In this document: positions 16,958 to 26,019 of the stretch, one piece after another | How positions within the stretch are numbered: position 1 is the first letter of the stretch | Layout of the letters: every line of letters starts with the position of its first letter | NCBI RefSeq assembly: GCF_003583365.1 | Contig: NZ_QXED01000005.1 | Location: 620,001-684,000, forward strand | DNA: 64,000 nt | Direction: 5' to 3' | Source of the DNA: Fibrisoma montanum | GTDB lineage: Bacteria > Bacteroidota > Bacteroidia > Cytophagales > Spirosomataceae | Position numbers and translations under genes: made by a program | Notes under the pieces: model-generated | Told to the model about the DNA's origin: nothing | The model's database searches: none | The model's input: the letters and a program-made list of their open reading frames with translations, nothing else

Positions 16958-19498
16958 TTAGAACGACACCCGCACTTCAGCCCCGACAAAGCGCGGAGGA
17001 CCGGCGATGAACGTGGGAATACCGAAGGCGTTGCCCGTATTGCCGGCGTCGATGATGTAGTTCTGATCCAGCAGGTTCTTGCCAAAGAAGCCGACCATCA
17101 CCCGGGGTTTCGCCCCCAATTCAACCCCTGTGTTGAGGTTCACCAGACCGTAGCCTTCCTGCACGAGGTTGGCCTGGTTGGTATTTTCGAAGAACACCTT
17201 CGATTTGTACGTATAGTTCGGGCGGAAATAGATTGAAAACCGCGACTGTACCGGGAAATTCAGGTCGGCTCCGAGGGCCATCTGGTTCATCGGGGTCAGG
17301 CGGAAGCGGTTTCCGGCAAACTGCTGCTGGCGACCTTCCTGGTCGGTATCATTGAATTTGCCGTCGATGTACGAATAGCTGCCGTACAGGAGCGAATTCC
17401 GGAATACGTTGTACCGCAGGCCGACTTCAGCGCCGAAGCTGCGGGCCGATCCAGCGTCGGTCGACAGTGCGCGTAGCTGCCCCTGCTGCAGCACGATCGA
17501 GGTGGACTGGAAGTTGTTCCAGTCGTAGAAGTAGGCCGCCAGATCGTACTGCAGGCGGTTAGCCAGAGCCGCACCTTTGTAGCCGATTTCGTAGCTCATG
17601 ACCGTTTCGGGGCGGAGCAGGGTCGTGTCGATGGCCGATACCTGAATCACACCCGGCCGGCGACCCCGCGAGAGGCTGACGTAGGCTTTCTGATTGCCGA
17701 TTTTGTAATCCAGCACCAACCGGCCTACTGCTGAGAAATAATCTTTTGTGACCGAGTAACGGCCCTGTGTCGGGCGACTCAGGATATTGGGAAAGTTGTT
17801 GACCAGCAAACCAATCAGGCTCGGAGCGGCTGCCGGATCTGCCTGGTAACCACCGGTCTGGCTTTCGTACGTTCCCCGAATCCCGGCGCTCAGGCTCAGG
17901 CGGGGAGTCACCTGGTACGTACCATCGGCAAACAGCTCGTAGGCGGTGTTCTGTCCGTAGTTGGCATACGCTTCTTCGTGGCGCGTTTTCAGGGGGGGCA
18001 GCGGGCGGGGCACCTGGGGCGGCAGCAGCGGATTCAGCACCGCACTCGTCAGGGTGAGGTTAGGCGTACCGTTGGGGAAAACGATTGGGATAACCGGAAT
18101 GGTCGGTACCGACTGGTTGATCAGCGCCGTATACAGGGCCAGTATGCTGCGTTCGTCCGTAACCAGAGAAACCCGCTGGGCGTTGTCTTCCGAAAAAACG
18201 CTCACCCCCGCAAAGCCCGAAAAACGACCTTCGTTCTGGTAGTTCAGCCGGAACTCCTGACTCCACTGACGGCTGTCGGCAAACTCAGCCAGGAACAGCG
18301 CCGGGGCAACCGTACCGTCGGCGTCGAAATTCTCGTGCGAATTGAACCACCGGTACGCTGAGATGGAGTTCAGCGACAGGCGGTTGGTGAGCTGCTGGTT
18401 CCAGAGAAGCGTCGTGCCAAACACTTTCCGACGGATAAAGAGGTTGGTGCCCTGCTCCAGATCGGCGGCCGTATTCGGATCGGTAGTGCCGCCCCGGGGG
18501 GTGTAGCGGCCGCTTTTGAACGACGTACCCGGGTAATCGTCGTACTGGTAGTTTACCAGCAGATCGAGGGTTGAGCGCGTACCGGGCAGGTACCGTAGCG
18601 CCAGACGGCCCGCATACGTACCTTTTCCGTTCAGCGTGCCGCCGGAGATGTTTTCAATGAAGCCGTCGCGTTTGCTGGCCACACCAGCCACCCGCACGAA
18701 GAGCTTGTCTTTCACGACCGGCTGGTTAATGAACCCCTGGGCGTAGAGCGCGTTGTAATTGCCATAGGACAACTGAACCTCGCCGGACTGGTTGTTCCGG
18801 GCTTTGTTCTGAATCAGGTGCACAGCTCCGATCTGCGCCCCCCGACCGAACAGCGTACCCTGCGGACCTTTGGCCACTTCGACCCGCTCCATGTCAAATA
18901 GCTCCACGACGGCCCCGCGCGACCGCGAAATCTGGACTCCGTCCTGAAACACCGATACGCGGGCCTGGGCACGGGAATCGCCGTCGTCGCTCGTTACGCC
19001 CCGGATCACAAAACCTGGGTTGTTGGGGCTCTGGAGCTGCACCTGCAGGCCCGGGATGTAGTTGGAGAGTACGTCGAGTTCCTGAATACGCTGCCGCTTC
19101 AGAAAATTACCGTCTACGGCCGCGATGGCGATCGGTACGTCGAGGATGGATTCGGCCCGCTTCTGAGTACTGACGATTACTTCGCTGAGCTGCGACGGAT
19201 TTTCCGCCAGGGTAATGTCAAGCCGTTCGGCACCGTTGACCGTGACGGATTGCCGAAAGGTCTGGAAACCGACAAAACTGGCTTGCAGATCGTGCCGGCC
19301 GGTCGGTACGTTACGCAGGAGATACCGGCCACTCTCGTCGGTGGTCGTACCCAGCCGCGAGTCGTCGAGGACGATCGTTACGCCCGGCATGGTCTCGCCC
19401 GAAGCTCCGCGGACGGTACCGGTAATCGTGCCGCTGTTCTGTCCCCAGGCGGTGGATAGGGTGACTGTCGTAAGTACAAAAAAGAATAGGTGTCTCAT
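16958..19498 (-). CDS. TonB-dependent outer-membrane receptor
   Basis: 846-residue outer-membrane receptor. Start at ATG 19498 (MRHLFFFVLTTVTLSTAWGQ), which gives a signal peptide ending at GQN; 26 more codons upstream are open but not signal-like. Then come a carboxypeptidase-regulatory-like domain (GTVRGASGETMPGVTIVLDD), a plug domain (about 120-230; VDGNFLKRQRIQELD, GTLFGRGAQIGA) and a 22-strand type barrel to the C-terminal Phe (AEVRVSF). No SusD gene follows, so it is not a canonical Sus pair. It lies 107 bp downstream of a PhoD-type phosphatase on the same strand, so it may import a phosphatase product or a siderophore-like ligand. Ligand unknown. Confidence 0.92.
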   Translation of the reverse strand: MRHLFFFVLTTVTLSTAWGQNSGTITGTVRGASGETMPGVTIVLDDSRLGTTTDESGRYLLRNVPTGRHDLQASFVGFQTFRQSVTVNGAERLDITLAENPSQLSEVIVSTQKRAESILDVPIAIAAVDGNFLKRQRIQELDVLSNYIPGLQVQLQSPNNPGFVIRGVTSDDGDSRAQARVSVFQDGVQISRSRGAVVELFDMERVEVAKGPQGTLFGRGAQIGAVHLIQNKARNNQSGEVQLSYGNYNALYAQGFINQPVVKDKLFVRVAGVASKRDGFIENISGGTLNGKGTYAGRLALRYLPGTRSTLDLLVNYQYDDYPGTSFKSGRYTPRGGTTDPNTAADLEQGTNLFIRRKVFGTTLLWNQQLTNRLSLNSISAYRWFNSHENFDADGTVAPALFLAEFADSRQWSQEFRLNYQNEGRFSGFAGVSVFSEDNAQRVSLVTDERSILALYTALINQSVPTIPVIPIVFPNGTPNLTLTSAVLNPLLPPQVPRPLPPLKTRHEEAYANYGQNTAYELFADGTYQVTPRLSLSAGIRGTYESQTGGYQADPAAAPSLIGLLVNNFPNILSRPTQGRYSVTKDYFSAVGRLVLDYKIGNQKAYVSLSRGRRPGVIQVSAIDTTLLRPETVMSYEIGYKGAALANRLQYDLAAYFYDWNNFQSTSIVLQQGQLRALSTDAGSARSFGAEVGLRYNVFRNSLLYGSYSYIDGKFNDTDQEGRQQQFAGNRFRLTPMNQMALGADLNFPVQSRFSIYFRPNYTYKSKVFFENTNQANLVQEGYGLVNLNTGVELGAKPRVMVGFFGKNLLDQNYIIDAGNTGNAFGIPTFIAGPPRFVGAEVRVSF

Positions 19499-19605
19499 GT
19501 AAGTTACTGATTGTAGGTGGATTGATTGCTTTATTAAACAGGGGGCACGAGGTCCTTGGCCGTCACGGACGCTCACGCTGAATGACGCGCAGCCGGCACG
19601 ACCGG

Positions 19606-21198
19606 CTATTTGCCCGTTGGTAGTTCGGCGCGGTTAAGCCGACCGCTGCCGGGTGTCAGGTACAGTCCGTAGCCGAAGGTTTCGCCCGAATTGGGCTTGC
19701 GGATGTCGTTTACGAAGAACCAGTCGGCCTGGGCCCGATCGGGGGTTAGGGTAAGCAGGAAATAGCCATGCTGCGACAGATCGACGTATTTCAGATGCGG
19801 ATTCGTTTTCGGATTGGCGAGGGTGTTCTGCACAAACTGGACCTGAGCCGGTGCCCGCTGCCGGATGTACTCGCCGAAATTGGCCGATGTAATGCTGGGC
19901 GATACAAACTCCGCCCCAAACGACCCGCGGCCGGTTGTGCCCTGATAAGCCGTCGAATCCTGCGGACTGGTTGTCAGTTCAAACGCCCACGAGTTGTGAA
20001 TATCACCGGTGATGACGACAAAATCACGGATGCCGGCTTTTTCCAGTACGTTGACGATCCGCCGGCGTTCGGCCGGGTAGCCATCCCACATGTCGAGGTG
20101 CAGCGGCATGTTTTTGGGCAGAATCCCGCCGTAGTTTATGGGCGAGAACACAACGTCGTTGCCCAGTACTTTCCAGCGGGCTTTCGACGATTGCAGTCCC
20201 CTGGCCAGCCAGTCGAACTGCGCTTTGCCCAGCATGGTACGGTCTTCGGCCTGGTAGTTTTCGTCAACGGATTCGGCCTGCTTGTCGCGACCGGCCAGAC
20301 GGCCATCGATCATGAATAGTTCGGCCAGATCGCCAAATTTCAGCGACCGGTACAGATGCCGTTCCTGATTCTCGCGAACGGGCAGCCATTCGTAATAGGC
20401 CTGCTCCCCGGCCGACCTACGGGTTTTCCAGTCGCCTTCCTGAGCGGGCTGGTGGTTTTCTGCGCCGTCGCGGTAGCTGTTGTTGGCCACTTCGTGGTCA
20501 TCCCAAGTCGTGATGAACGGGTGGACGCGGTGCAGTTCGCGCAGGTCCGGATCAAGCCGGTATTGCGCATAGCGGGCCCGGTAATCGTCGAGGGCTACGA
20601 TCTCCTTGGCTGGAATGTGCCGCCGGTTCAGGGTCGAATCGCCGTACTTCCCCCGACCGTATTCGTAGATGTAGTCGCCGAGGTGAACGATCGCATCCAG
20701 ATCCCGGCGGTTGGCCAGGTGCCGGTACGCTGAGAAATAGCCTGCTTCGTAATTGCTGCAGCTCACAACGGCCAGCCGTAGCTGGTTGGTCTTGTTGGTG
20801 GGGGCTGTTTTGGTCCGACCCACCAGCGATTTCGCGCCGTTGCTGGTGAACTGGTAGTAGTAGACATGATCGGGCTGCAGCCCCGATACGTCCACCTTGA
20901 CCGTGTAATGGCGGGTGCGGTCGGTAACAGCCGCCCCCTGCTTCACAATCCGGCGCATGGTCGAGTCCTCGGCCATCTGATACGTGACGGTAGCGGGCTG
21001 GTTCGGATTGTCGGGGGTGAGTTTGGTCCAGATAATGACCCGGTTCGCTTCCGGATCGCCGGAGGCCACCCCGTAATAGAACGGCTTCAGGCGGGTATCG
21101 TACAGACTGGCCAGTTCGGCGTCGTAGGGCGTTTGAGCCGTTGCCGTAAGTGAACAAAATAAGGTAAAGAACAGTGGGAACGTAACGATGAAGCGCAT
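19606..21198 (-). CDS. phoD: PhoD-type alkaline phosphatase / phosphodiesterase
   Basis: 530-residue secreted metallophosphatase. Signal peptide MRFIVTFPLFFTLFCSLTATAQ. The N-terminal fibronectin-like PhoD_N domain (FYYGVASGDPEANRVIIWTKL) is followed by the catalytic domain with metal-binding motifs HLGDYIYEYG, TWDDHEVANNSY and VVITGDIHNSWAFEL. PhoD enzymes use Ca and Fe to cleave phosphodiesters and monoesters, including teichoic-acid-like or phospholipid head-group substrates, and are often induced by phosphate starvation. A near-consensus -7 box (GAATTTTG on the minus strand, 21214-21221) lies upstream. It probably is cotranscribed with the TonB receptor. No Pho-box-like element was recognised. 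Confidence 0.93.
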   Translation of the reverse strand: MRFIVTFPLFFTLFCSLTATAQTPYDAELASLYDTRLKPFYYGVASGDPEANRVIIWTKLTPDNPNQPATVTYQMAEDSTMRRIVKQGAAVTDRTRHYTVKVDVSGLQPDHVYYYQFTSNGAKSLVGRTKTAPTNKTNQLRLAVVSCSNYEAGYFSAYRHLANRRDLDAIVHLGDYIYEYGRGKYGDSTLNRRHIPAKEIVALDDYRARYAQYRLDPDLRELHRVHPFITTWDDHEVANNSYRDGAENHQPAQEGDWKTRRSAGEQAYYEWLPVRENQERHLYRSLKFGDLAELFMIDGRLAGRDKQAESVDENYQAEDRTMLGKAQFDWLARGLQSSKARWKVLGNDVVFSPINYGGILPKNMPLHLDMWDGYPAERRRIVNVLEKAGIRDFVVITGDIHNSWAFELTTSPQDSTAYQGTTGRGSFGAEFVSPSITSANFGEYIRQRAPAQVQFVQNTLANPKTNPHLKYVDLSQHGYFLLTLTPDRAQADWFFVNDIRKPNSGETFGYGLYLTPGSGRLNRAELPTGK

Positions 21199-21398
21199 AG
21201 TGGGATTTTTTGCAAAATTCGATGCGGGGTCCGACCCGGTAGCTGAAGGAACGGTTAAGCGTTTGTGAAACTTTAGGCTGGTGACGTAACACCGGCTTAA
21301 AAAAGCGTATCGATGCTCAAGGCCAGCGCTTTATCTGGTCCTGTGGAACAAAACGACCGGTTTTCCGGTACTGACTAAAACCTGATCAATCGACCGCT

Positions 21399-21710
21399 AT
21401 GAACCTCGACACAGCCGCCGTTACCGACAACCGCCACCACAACCGGTTTGAACTCACCGTTGATGGAAAACTGAACATCATCCAGTACCAGTCCATCGAC
21501 GACGAAACTCTTGCCTTGCTGCACACCGAAGTGGACCCTGCACTGGAAGGGAAGGGGGTAGGTTCGCATCTGGTGCAGGGGGCACTGGAATACGTAGAGC
21601 GTAATAACCTCCGGATTGTACCCCTCTGTCCGTTCGTAACGGCCTATCTCAAGCGCCATCCCGATTGGAACCGGGTCGTATCAACAGCCTACAGCGTGGA
21701 TGATTTCTGA
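21399..21710 (+). CDS. GNAT-like small N-acetyltransferase (YjdJ/Gtn1 type)
   Basis: 103-residue single-domain protein of the short GNAT family (COG2388). The acetyl-CoA loop is HTEVDPALEGKGVGSHLV, followed by VPLCPFVTAYLKRHPDW, both hallmark segments of this small family. Acts in the cytoplasm; its acceptor is not known. No neighbours on the same strand in the immediate area. Confidence 0.85.
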   Translation: MNLDTAAVTDNRHHNRFELTVDGKLNIIQYQSIDDETLALLHTEVDPALEGKGVGSHLVQGALEYVERNNLRIVPLCPFVTAYLKRHPDWNRVVSTAYSVDDF

Positions 21711-21757
21711 GTACGTACCGGTCCCGATGCCGGCGCCGTAGCCCGCCAACCCGGCTG

Positions 21758-22732
21758 TCAGCGTTTTATGGGTTTCAACGACCGCCATTCCTGCGTCGAT
21801 CCGGTGTTCGGGTCGACGGTTGGGTCATTGGTGCCCACGATATTACCCTGCTGATTAATCCAGTAATGTTGGTAGGTGGCAGGCAGTTCGATCGGCTGGT
21901 TGTTGTTATACGGGTCCGGATACGTCTGCACACCCCCAAGTGCTTCCCGAAACTCCTCATTCCGCCGGTCGGTCGATCGGTTACGCTCGTCGGTAACCTG
22001 CTGCCAGTTGCGGTTCGACCAGTCGCGGTAACGTTGAGCGGCTTCGGCAAAGGCCATTGAATTGTTAAGATTCTGCTGCATGATGCCCCGCATCCCGAAC
22101 GCGGCCCCGTTAGTAGCCGAAATCTGCTCCGCCACCGCCGGCAGCCAGTTGGCGTAACCATCCCACTGGGTGGCATCCGAGAGGGCGGCCGTGATCGCCA
22201 TAACACTCGAATCATACGCCGGCTGGATGTGGCAGGTAACCAGCCCCCGGCAGGGAGCCGACTGAGCGTAATAGCTAACCTCAAACTGCCAGGCCTGACT
22301 AAATCCGGCAATTGGTTTAGCCGCTACCGGCCGACTCAGTTGCAGTTGTTCGGGGCGTATGGCCATCAGCTTTTCGTAGACGAACCGGTCGGGCGGGTAG
22401 TTGACCGGTAGCCCCGCATTGCCGACCATAAAGGTAAGCGCCCGCTGATCGGGTGCGAGGAGCGTCAGGGCAAACTGGCCGTCTTCAGCCACACGCCAGC
22501 CGTCGGGCAGGGCGAAGGAAAAGAAGCGGCCCTGGCCAATCTGAAGAGAAGGTTCCATGCGATTTGAGGAGGAGGTTACAGGTTTGACCGGAAAGAAGGT
22601 TCCGGCCGGCAGGGCAGCCACGCTCGCTGAATCAGCCGCTGACGTACCGGATTGCGCCGTATCCGACTGCGATGAACAGGCAGTCATCAATACGGCGGAG
22701 ACAATGCGCAGAAGGGTAGCGAAGCGGCTCAT
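21758..22732 (-). CDS. uncharacterised lipoprotein
   Basis: 324 residues with lipobox LMTACSS followed by a Ser/Thr/Ala-rich linker. I do not recognise an enzyme. Residues about 60-200 form a globular domain with SFALPDGWRV. The C-terminal ~90 residues are rich in Asn/Asp/Gln (DERNRSTDRR..., YPDPYNNNQPIELPATYQHY, GNIVGTNDPTVDPNTGS) and look like a distinct conserved module also seen in Proteobacterial hypothetical proteins. A -7 box is 23 bp upstream. Role unknown. Confidence 0.6.
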   Translation of the reverse strand: MSRFATLLRIVSAVLMTACSSQSDTAQSGTSAADSASVAALPAGTFFPVKPVTSSSNRMEPSLQIGQGRFFSFALPDGWRVAEDGQFALTLLAPDQRALTFMVGNAGLPVNYPPDRFVYEKLMAIRPEQLQLSRPVAAKPIAGFSQAWQFEVSYYAQSAPCRGLVTCHIQPAYDSSVMAITAALSDATQWDGYANWLPAVAEQISATNGAAFGMRGIMQQNLNNSMAFAEAAQRYRDWSNRNWQQVTDERNRSTDRRNEEFREALGGVQTYPDPYNNNQPIELPATYQHYWINQQGNIVGTNDPTVDPNTGSTQEWRSLKPIKR

Positions 22733-22754
22733 AAACGACTTGGACAGGAATAAG

Positions 22755-22762
22755 CAAATGTA
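22755..22762 (-). promoter_or_regulatory. Bacteroidota -7 box for the lipoprotein gene
   Basis: Minus-strand TACATTTG, exact TAnnTTTG, 22 bp before the start codon of the 21758-22732 gene. No clear -33. Confidence 0.5.
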
Positions 22763-23019
22763 CTCATTTTGCTTATCCTCAGTAAGTTATGAGCAGGTAT
22801 TTAGTAGACGGTTGGGGGAATTGACAAGCCGCGAGTTTACGTTTGTTACGCTTTAATACCTATGGCTGGAACTTGCCAATCCATTAAAAAAAAGGATTCC
22901 GCTTTTTACGTATTCTGGCAGAAATACCGGCAGCAATAATGACAAGTACAACTATAAATGGCATTGCTGTTTAATGCTTTCACTTTATACAATAAATGTA
23001 ATAGTAGCCATTGTTCAAA

Positions 23020-24030
23020 CTATTTTTTAAGTTTTTCAAGGGCTTTTGAATGAGCAATTTTTAAAGCTTCCTCAGAATCGACTTGAATATCTGGAATAAT
23101 TCCGACTCCTTCCCAATTGGTTTTTGTAATTGGGCTTGTTGGTTTGCCTTGTGGAATTCTTACGAAAAAATTATTAGTTGCGATTACAGCACCTGTAAGA
23201 TGTGCACCACCAGCTGTTGTTTCTCCGATAATTGTAGCACGTTTTAAATTTTTCATGCAATAGGTAAAACTTTCGGCAGCGGAAAACGTCTTTTTGCTAG
23301 TCAAAATATATAAATCTGCTGATGACTTAGACATTCCTGAAACATAAGGTAATGTCCATGATTGTGTTGATTCTTTTTTAGGGCGATTATAGAAATCGAA
23401 AAGGTGAGTGGGTGTTGAAAAAAAATAGCTTGCAATCAATTGTACCATTGCGGGGGAACCACCGTCATTTTTACGTAAATCCAAGATTATCGCATTAGTA
23501 TTCCCGAGAAAATTCATTGCTGCTGTAAGGGTTCTGCCACTGTTTTTTGGGTCGGCAAACTCTCTCAAATCTATATAACCAATGTTACCGTCAAGAACCT
23601 TAACTTCCCTGAAGCCAAAATTATCGCGCCTTAAACCTTTTAACAGTTCCTCATTCTCCTCAGTTTCCAGTTTTCTTCTATCATTATCTGTTAATGCTTT
23701 TTCTCTGGCAATAACGGAAGGATTATAAATGACACTTAGGTGTTTGTCTTTACTGATTGCTTGAAGGTCTTTTGTAAGTTGTTGGGCGAAACTGGAATGC
23801 TCGGCAATTGAAACGTAATTATTATTATTTAAATTAGTTTTAAGGATATTTGACATCTCATTTGCCATTTTTGAATCAACATAATTTTTTTGAAGCTTTT
23901 CACATATTGAATCGATAGTAATTGTCTTTTCTTTGATACTTAAAGAGGATGAAAACTGCTGGGCAATTAGCTCCTTACAACAAAATTGAATAGAAAAAAT
24001 AAAGACAATGAGTAATTTTGAAAAGCTCAT
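23020..24030 (-). CDS. S41-family peptidase (secreted)
   Basis: 336-residue S41 (C-terminal processing / IRBP-like) protease. I use ATG 24030 (MSFSKLLIVFIFSIQFCC), 2 codons inside a TTG that also opens the frame. An N-terminal hydrophobic signal is present. The substrate-groove motif is LDLRKNDGG (186-193), and the likely nucleophile is Ser252 in KTFSAAESF (numbered from the TTG). A PDZ-like domain is not evident. It is AT-rich and lies in the island beside the DUF4062-TIR gene, on the same strand and 350 bp from it. It is secreted by sequence while its neighbour is cytoplasmic, so a shared job is uncertain. Confidence 0.85.
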   Translation of the reverse strand: MSFSKLLIVFIFSIQFCCKELIAQQFSSSLSIKEKTITIDSICEKLQKNYVDSKMANEMSNILKTNLNNNNYVSIAEHSSFAQQLTKDLQAISKDKHLSVIYNPSVIAREKALTDNDRRKLETEENEELLKGLRRDNFGFREVKVLDGNIGYIDLREFADPKNSGRTLTAAMNFLGNTNAIILDLRKNDGGSPAMVQLIASYFFSTPTHLFDFYNRPKKESTQSWTLPYVSGMSKSSADLYILTSKKTFSAAESFTYCMKNLKRATIIGETTAGGAHLTGAVIATNNFFVRIPQGKPTSPITKTNWEGVGIIPDIQVDSEEALKIAHSKALEKLKK

Positions 24031-24386
24031 GATCAAAATATGTTTGCGATTTAAAAAAGTATAGCTGTAGTTCAGTTTTGATTAGCATCGTATAATAATG
24101 TCCGCTAACTGGCCAATTGCCGCACTTTCACTATAAAATGTGTACGTCTCATTTATTGTGCTGCAGTACTATGCACCATTATCTTTAGAGGACTATCGCT
24201 AAGCGCTGCTCCGTAAACCTAAATAGGTCTAACCAAGGCGTTCATCTTGTCACACAAGACTGCCCATATCGAGCAAACCTTAAATGCGTATAATCGCTTT
24301 AAGTCGAGGTTAGCTTAACTTATCTAATCTAATCTAATTTTGCTTTGTCGACACCGACTAACTTATAAAAATGTCAATTAGAACGA

Positions 24387-25502
24387 TTAGCCTGCCACAG
24401 GGGAGCGGGTAATTCTTCTAATAGCATTTCTGATGGCATGACAAGCAGGCCCTAAGGCAGCCCTCAAATTTGGATGATGTGGATCGTAAGGTGCGGTTGT
24501 TATTCCAGCTAAATCACTTGGTATAGAAATCCCTTTTCCTCCTGGATGGATTACGAAGGCCCTAAATCTAGTCAACTTACCAATAAACAGGCCGAGTTCA
24601 AAAATAACATTATCCCGAGCCACTTGTTTACTCTCTCCACGAGAAATCAATTCATCATCAGGGGTGAATATAAATATTCCAATATCATAACTCTTCACCG
24701 CCTGTTCTAATGCTTCAAGTGTAGAAGTTCCAAGACCGAAAACAGTACCTTGATTCCAAATTTCAATTTCATAATCGTATGTAAGCTCAGCTTGAATGCT
24801 ACGTGCCACATCTAAACCTTCAACAGAAGATCCAATGAAAACACGTACTTTGTCATTAACTGGATGCAAAGATTCCTCCTGGGCTTTTTGCAGAAAAAGA
24901 AGGTCATCAATTTTCTTATTAAGCTTATAAAATTCATCCAGCAATTCATTGTTAAGCGATTTTTCTGACTCTTTGATTAATGAAGTATTTGTATCATGAC
25001 TAATATCTTTTGCCCAACCCAAGGCAGACTTGTCCCTGATAAGGGCTGATACGCTTACTACAATACTGGCGGCAAGATCGTCAGAGGATCTGAAGAAGCG
25101 AACGAGTGATTTTTGAATAATACTCTTTTTAAAAGATTCAAATTTTGAATTTTCTAATTTATCAGATTCATAATTTTTACTGCTCTCGCCATCTTCAAAA
25201 ATAAATGTTAGTGCTGGTATATTTTGAGATTTTGCATATTCGTACTCCATTTCGACAAAACTAATTTGTGCTTCTTTTGAGATAGAGCCGTATTTTTTTC
25301 CAATTATAAGTATAAAATAATCGCAGCTATCTATAATCTTTTTATTATAATCAAATAGAGAATCACCCACAGCAGGGAACATTTCTAAGCCAATAGGTAT
25401 ACAGTTTATGCTTAGTAGAGCGGTTGACACTGCTCGCCTTTCTTCCTTTAAATCACCAAAAGTTGAACTGACAAATACCTGATATGTTTTATATGTTTTC
25501 AT
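24387..25502 (-). CDS. DUF4062 + TIR-like fusion protein, candidate anti-phage effector
   Basis: 371-residue cytoplasmic protein, no signal or membrane segment. Residues 6-90 are a DUF4062 domain (FVSSTFGDLKEER, DYFILIIGKKYG, SFVEMEYEYA). Residues about 175-213 are a charged helical linker that may be coiled coil. Residues 219-345 match the PF10137 class (TIR-like, CAP12/Pycsar effector type): RVFIGSSVEGL, IWNQGTVFGL, FTPDDE, RDNVIFELGLFIG with Glu302 in the expected catalytic position. TIR domains of this class often cleave NAD and stop cell growth on infection. AT-rich gene in an accessory island; no cyclase or sensor partner is visible. The enzyme activity and defence role are inferred from family membership. 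Confidence 0.85.
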   Translation of the reverse strand: MKTYKTYQVFVSSTFGDLKEERRAVSTALLSINCIPIGLEMFPAVGDSLFDYNKKIIDSCDYFILIIGKKYGSISKEAQISFVEMEYEYAKSQNIPALTFIFEDGESSKNYESDKLENSKFESFKKSIIQKSLVRFFRSSDDLAASIVVSVSALIRDKSALGWAKDISHDTNTSLIKESEKSLNNELLDEFYKLNKKIDDLLFLQKAQEESLHPVNDKVRVFIGSSVEGLDVARSIQAELTYDYEIEIWNQGTVFGLGTSTLEALEQAVKSYDIGIFIFTPDDELISRGESKQVARDNVIFELGLFIGKLTRFRAFVIHPGGKGISIPSDLAGITTAPYDPHHPNLRAALGPACHAIRNAIRRITRSPVAG

Positions 25503-25537
25503 TATTTTATGAAAGTGTGTAAGATATTTAATGCATA

Positions 25538-25545
25538 CAAATATG
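25538..25545 (-). promoter_or_regulatory. possible -7 box for the DUF4062-TIR gene
   Basis: Minus-strand CATATTTG, one mismatch to TAnnTTTG, 36 bp before the start codon. Weak, because the surrounding sequence is AT-rich. Confidence 0.25.
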
Positions 25546-25619
25546 ATAAACTTTACTCACTTCGTGCTATATCTAGCAAAGCCAATGAGCAGGTTCTATT
25601 TTGAAATTTATCTACTGAG

Positions 25620-25850
25620 TTTGATAAAAGCGGTTTTGAAGGGCATGCCCGACCGGGGCGTTTCTTTTGTCGCAAACAAGCCCGACATGGAAACCCAAAG
25701 TGGCCCAAGCGGGGCGCTTCTCGTGTCCACAAGAGCCAGAAATGGATGCCCCAAAGTACTCTCCGAGACGTGCCTTGTGTTGACCGAAGACGAAATACAC
25801 GCTTTACGGCTTGGTAGCTTACCCAACATATACATGTACGCCAACTCACT
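25620..25850. other. unexplained GC-richer block within AT-rich spacer
   Basis: Between 25620 and 25850 the sequence turns GC-rich again (for example GGGCATGCCCGACCGGGGCG) inside an AT-rich spacer. Both strands have open frames here (plus 25531-25914, minus 25608-25973), with no recognised domain. It may be a remnant of a mobile element or a decayed gene. I could not identify it. Confidence 0.4.
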
Positions 25851-26019
25851 TAATAACAAATATCTAATTATGAGTAAGATATTATCATGCGAAACAGCAA
25901 AATTGCACATTTGAGAAGGAGTATTATGGCGATAAGTAAGTTGATGCAATCCTAACCAATAAACTAGTTTCATGCAAGTTAACTAACTAAAGGTACCCAT
26001 TAGTATAACAAGTGATACC

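Larger units (their letters stand above)
22850..26019. other. AT-rich accessory island
   Basis: From roughly 22850 to 26019 the base composition is much more AT-rich by eye than the flanking genes, and codon choice favours AT-ending codons (AAA, ATT, TTA). It holds an S41 peptidase, a DUF4062-TIR-like protein and two geneless spacers. Spacer 24037-24386 (350 bp) has no recognisable gene. Spacer 25503-26019 (517 bp) contains the GC-richer block listed separately. No transposase, integrase or tRNA was seen. The edges are set only by composition. Confidence 0.6.

Noticed and set aside
20552-21292. 246-residue minus-strand frame within phoD
   Set aside because: Out-of-frame shadow of the phosphatase gene with Arg/Pro-rich low-complexity text.
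25531-25914. 127-residue plus-strand frame (and minus 25608-25973)
   Set aside because: Overlapping frames on both strands with no recognisable domain and no promoter. Treated as an unexplained block, not as a gene.
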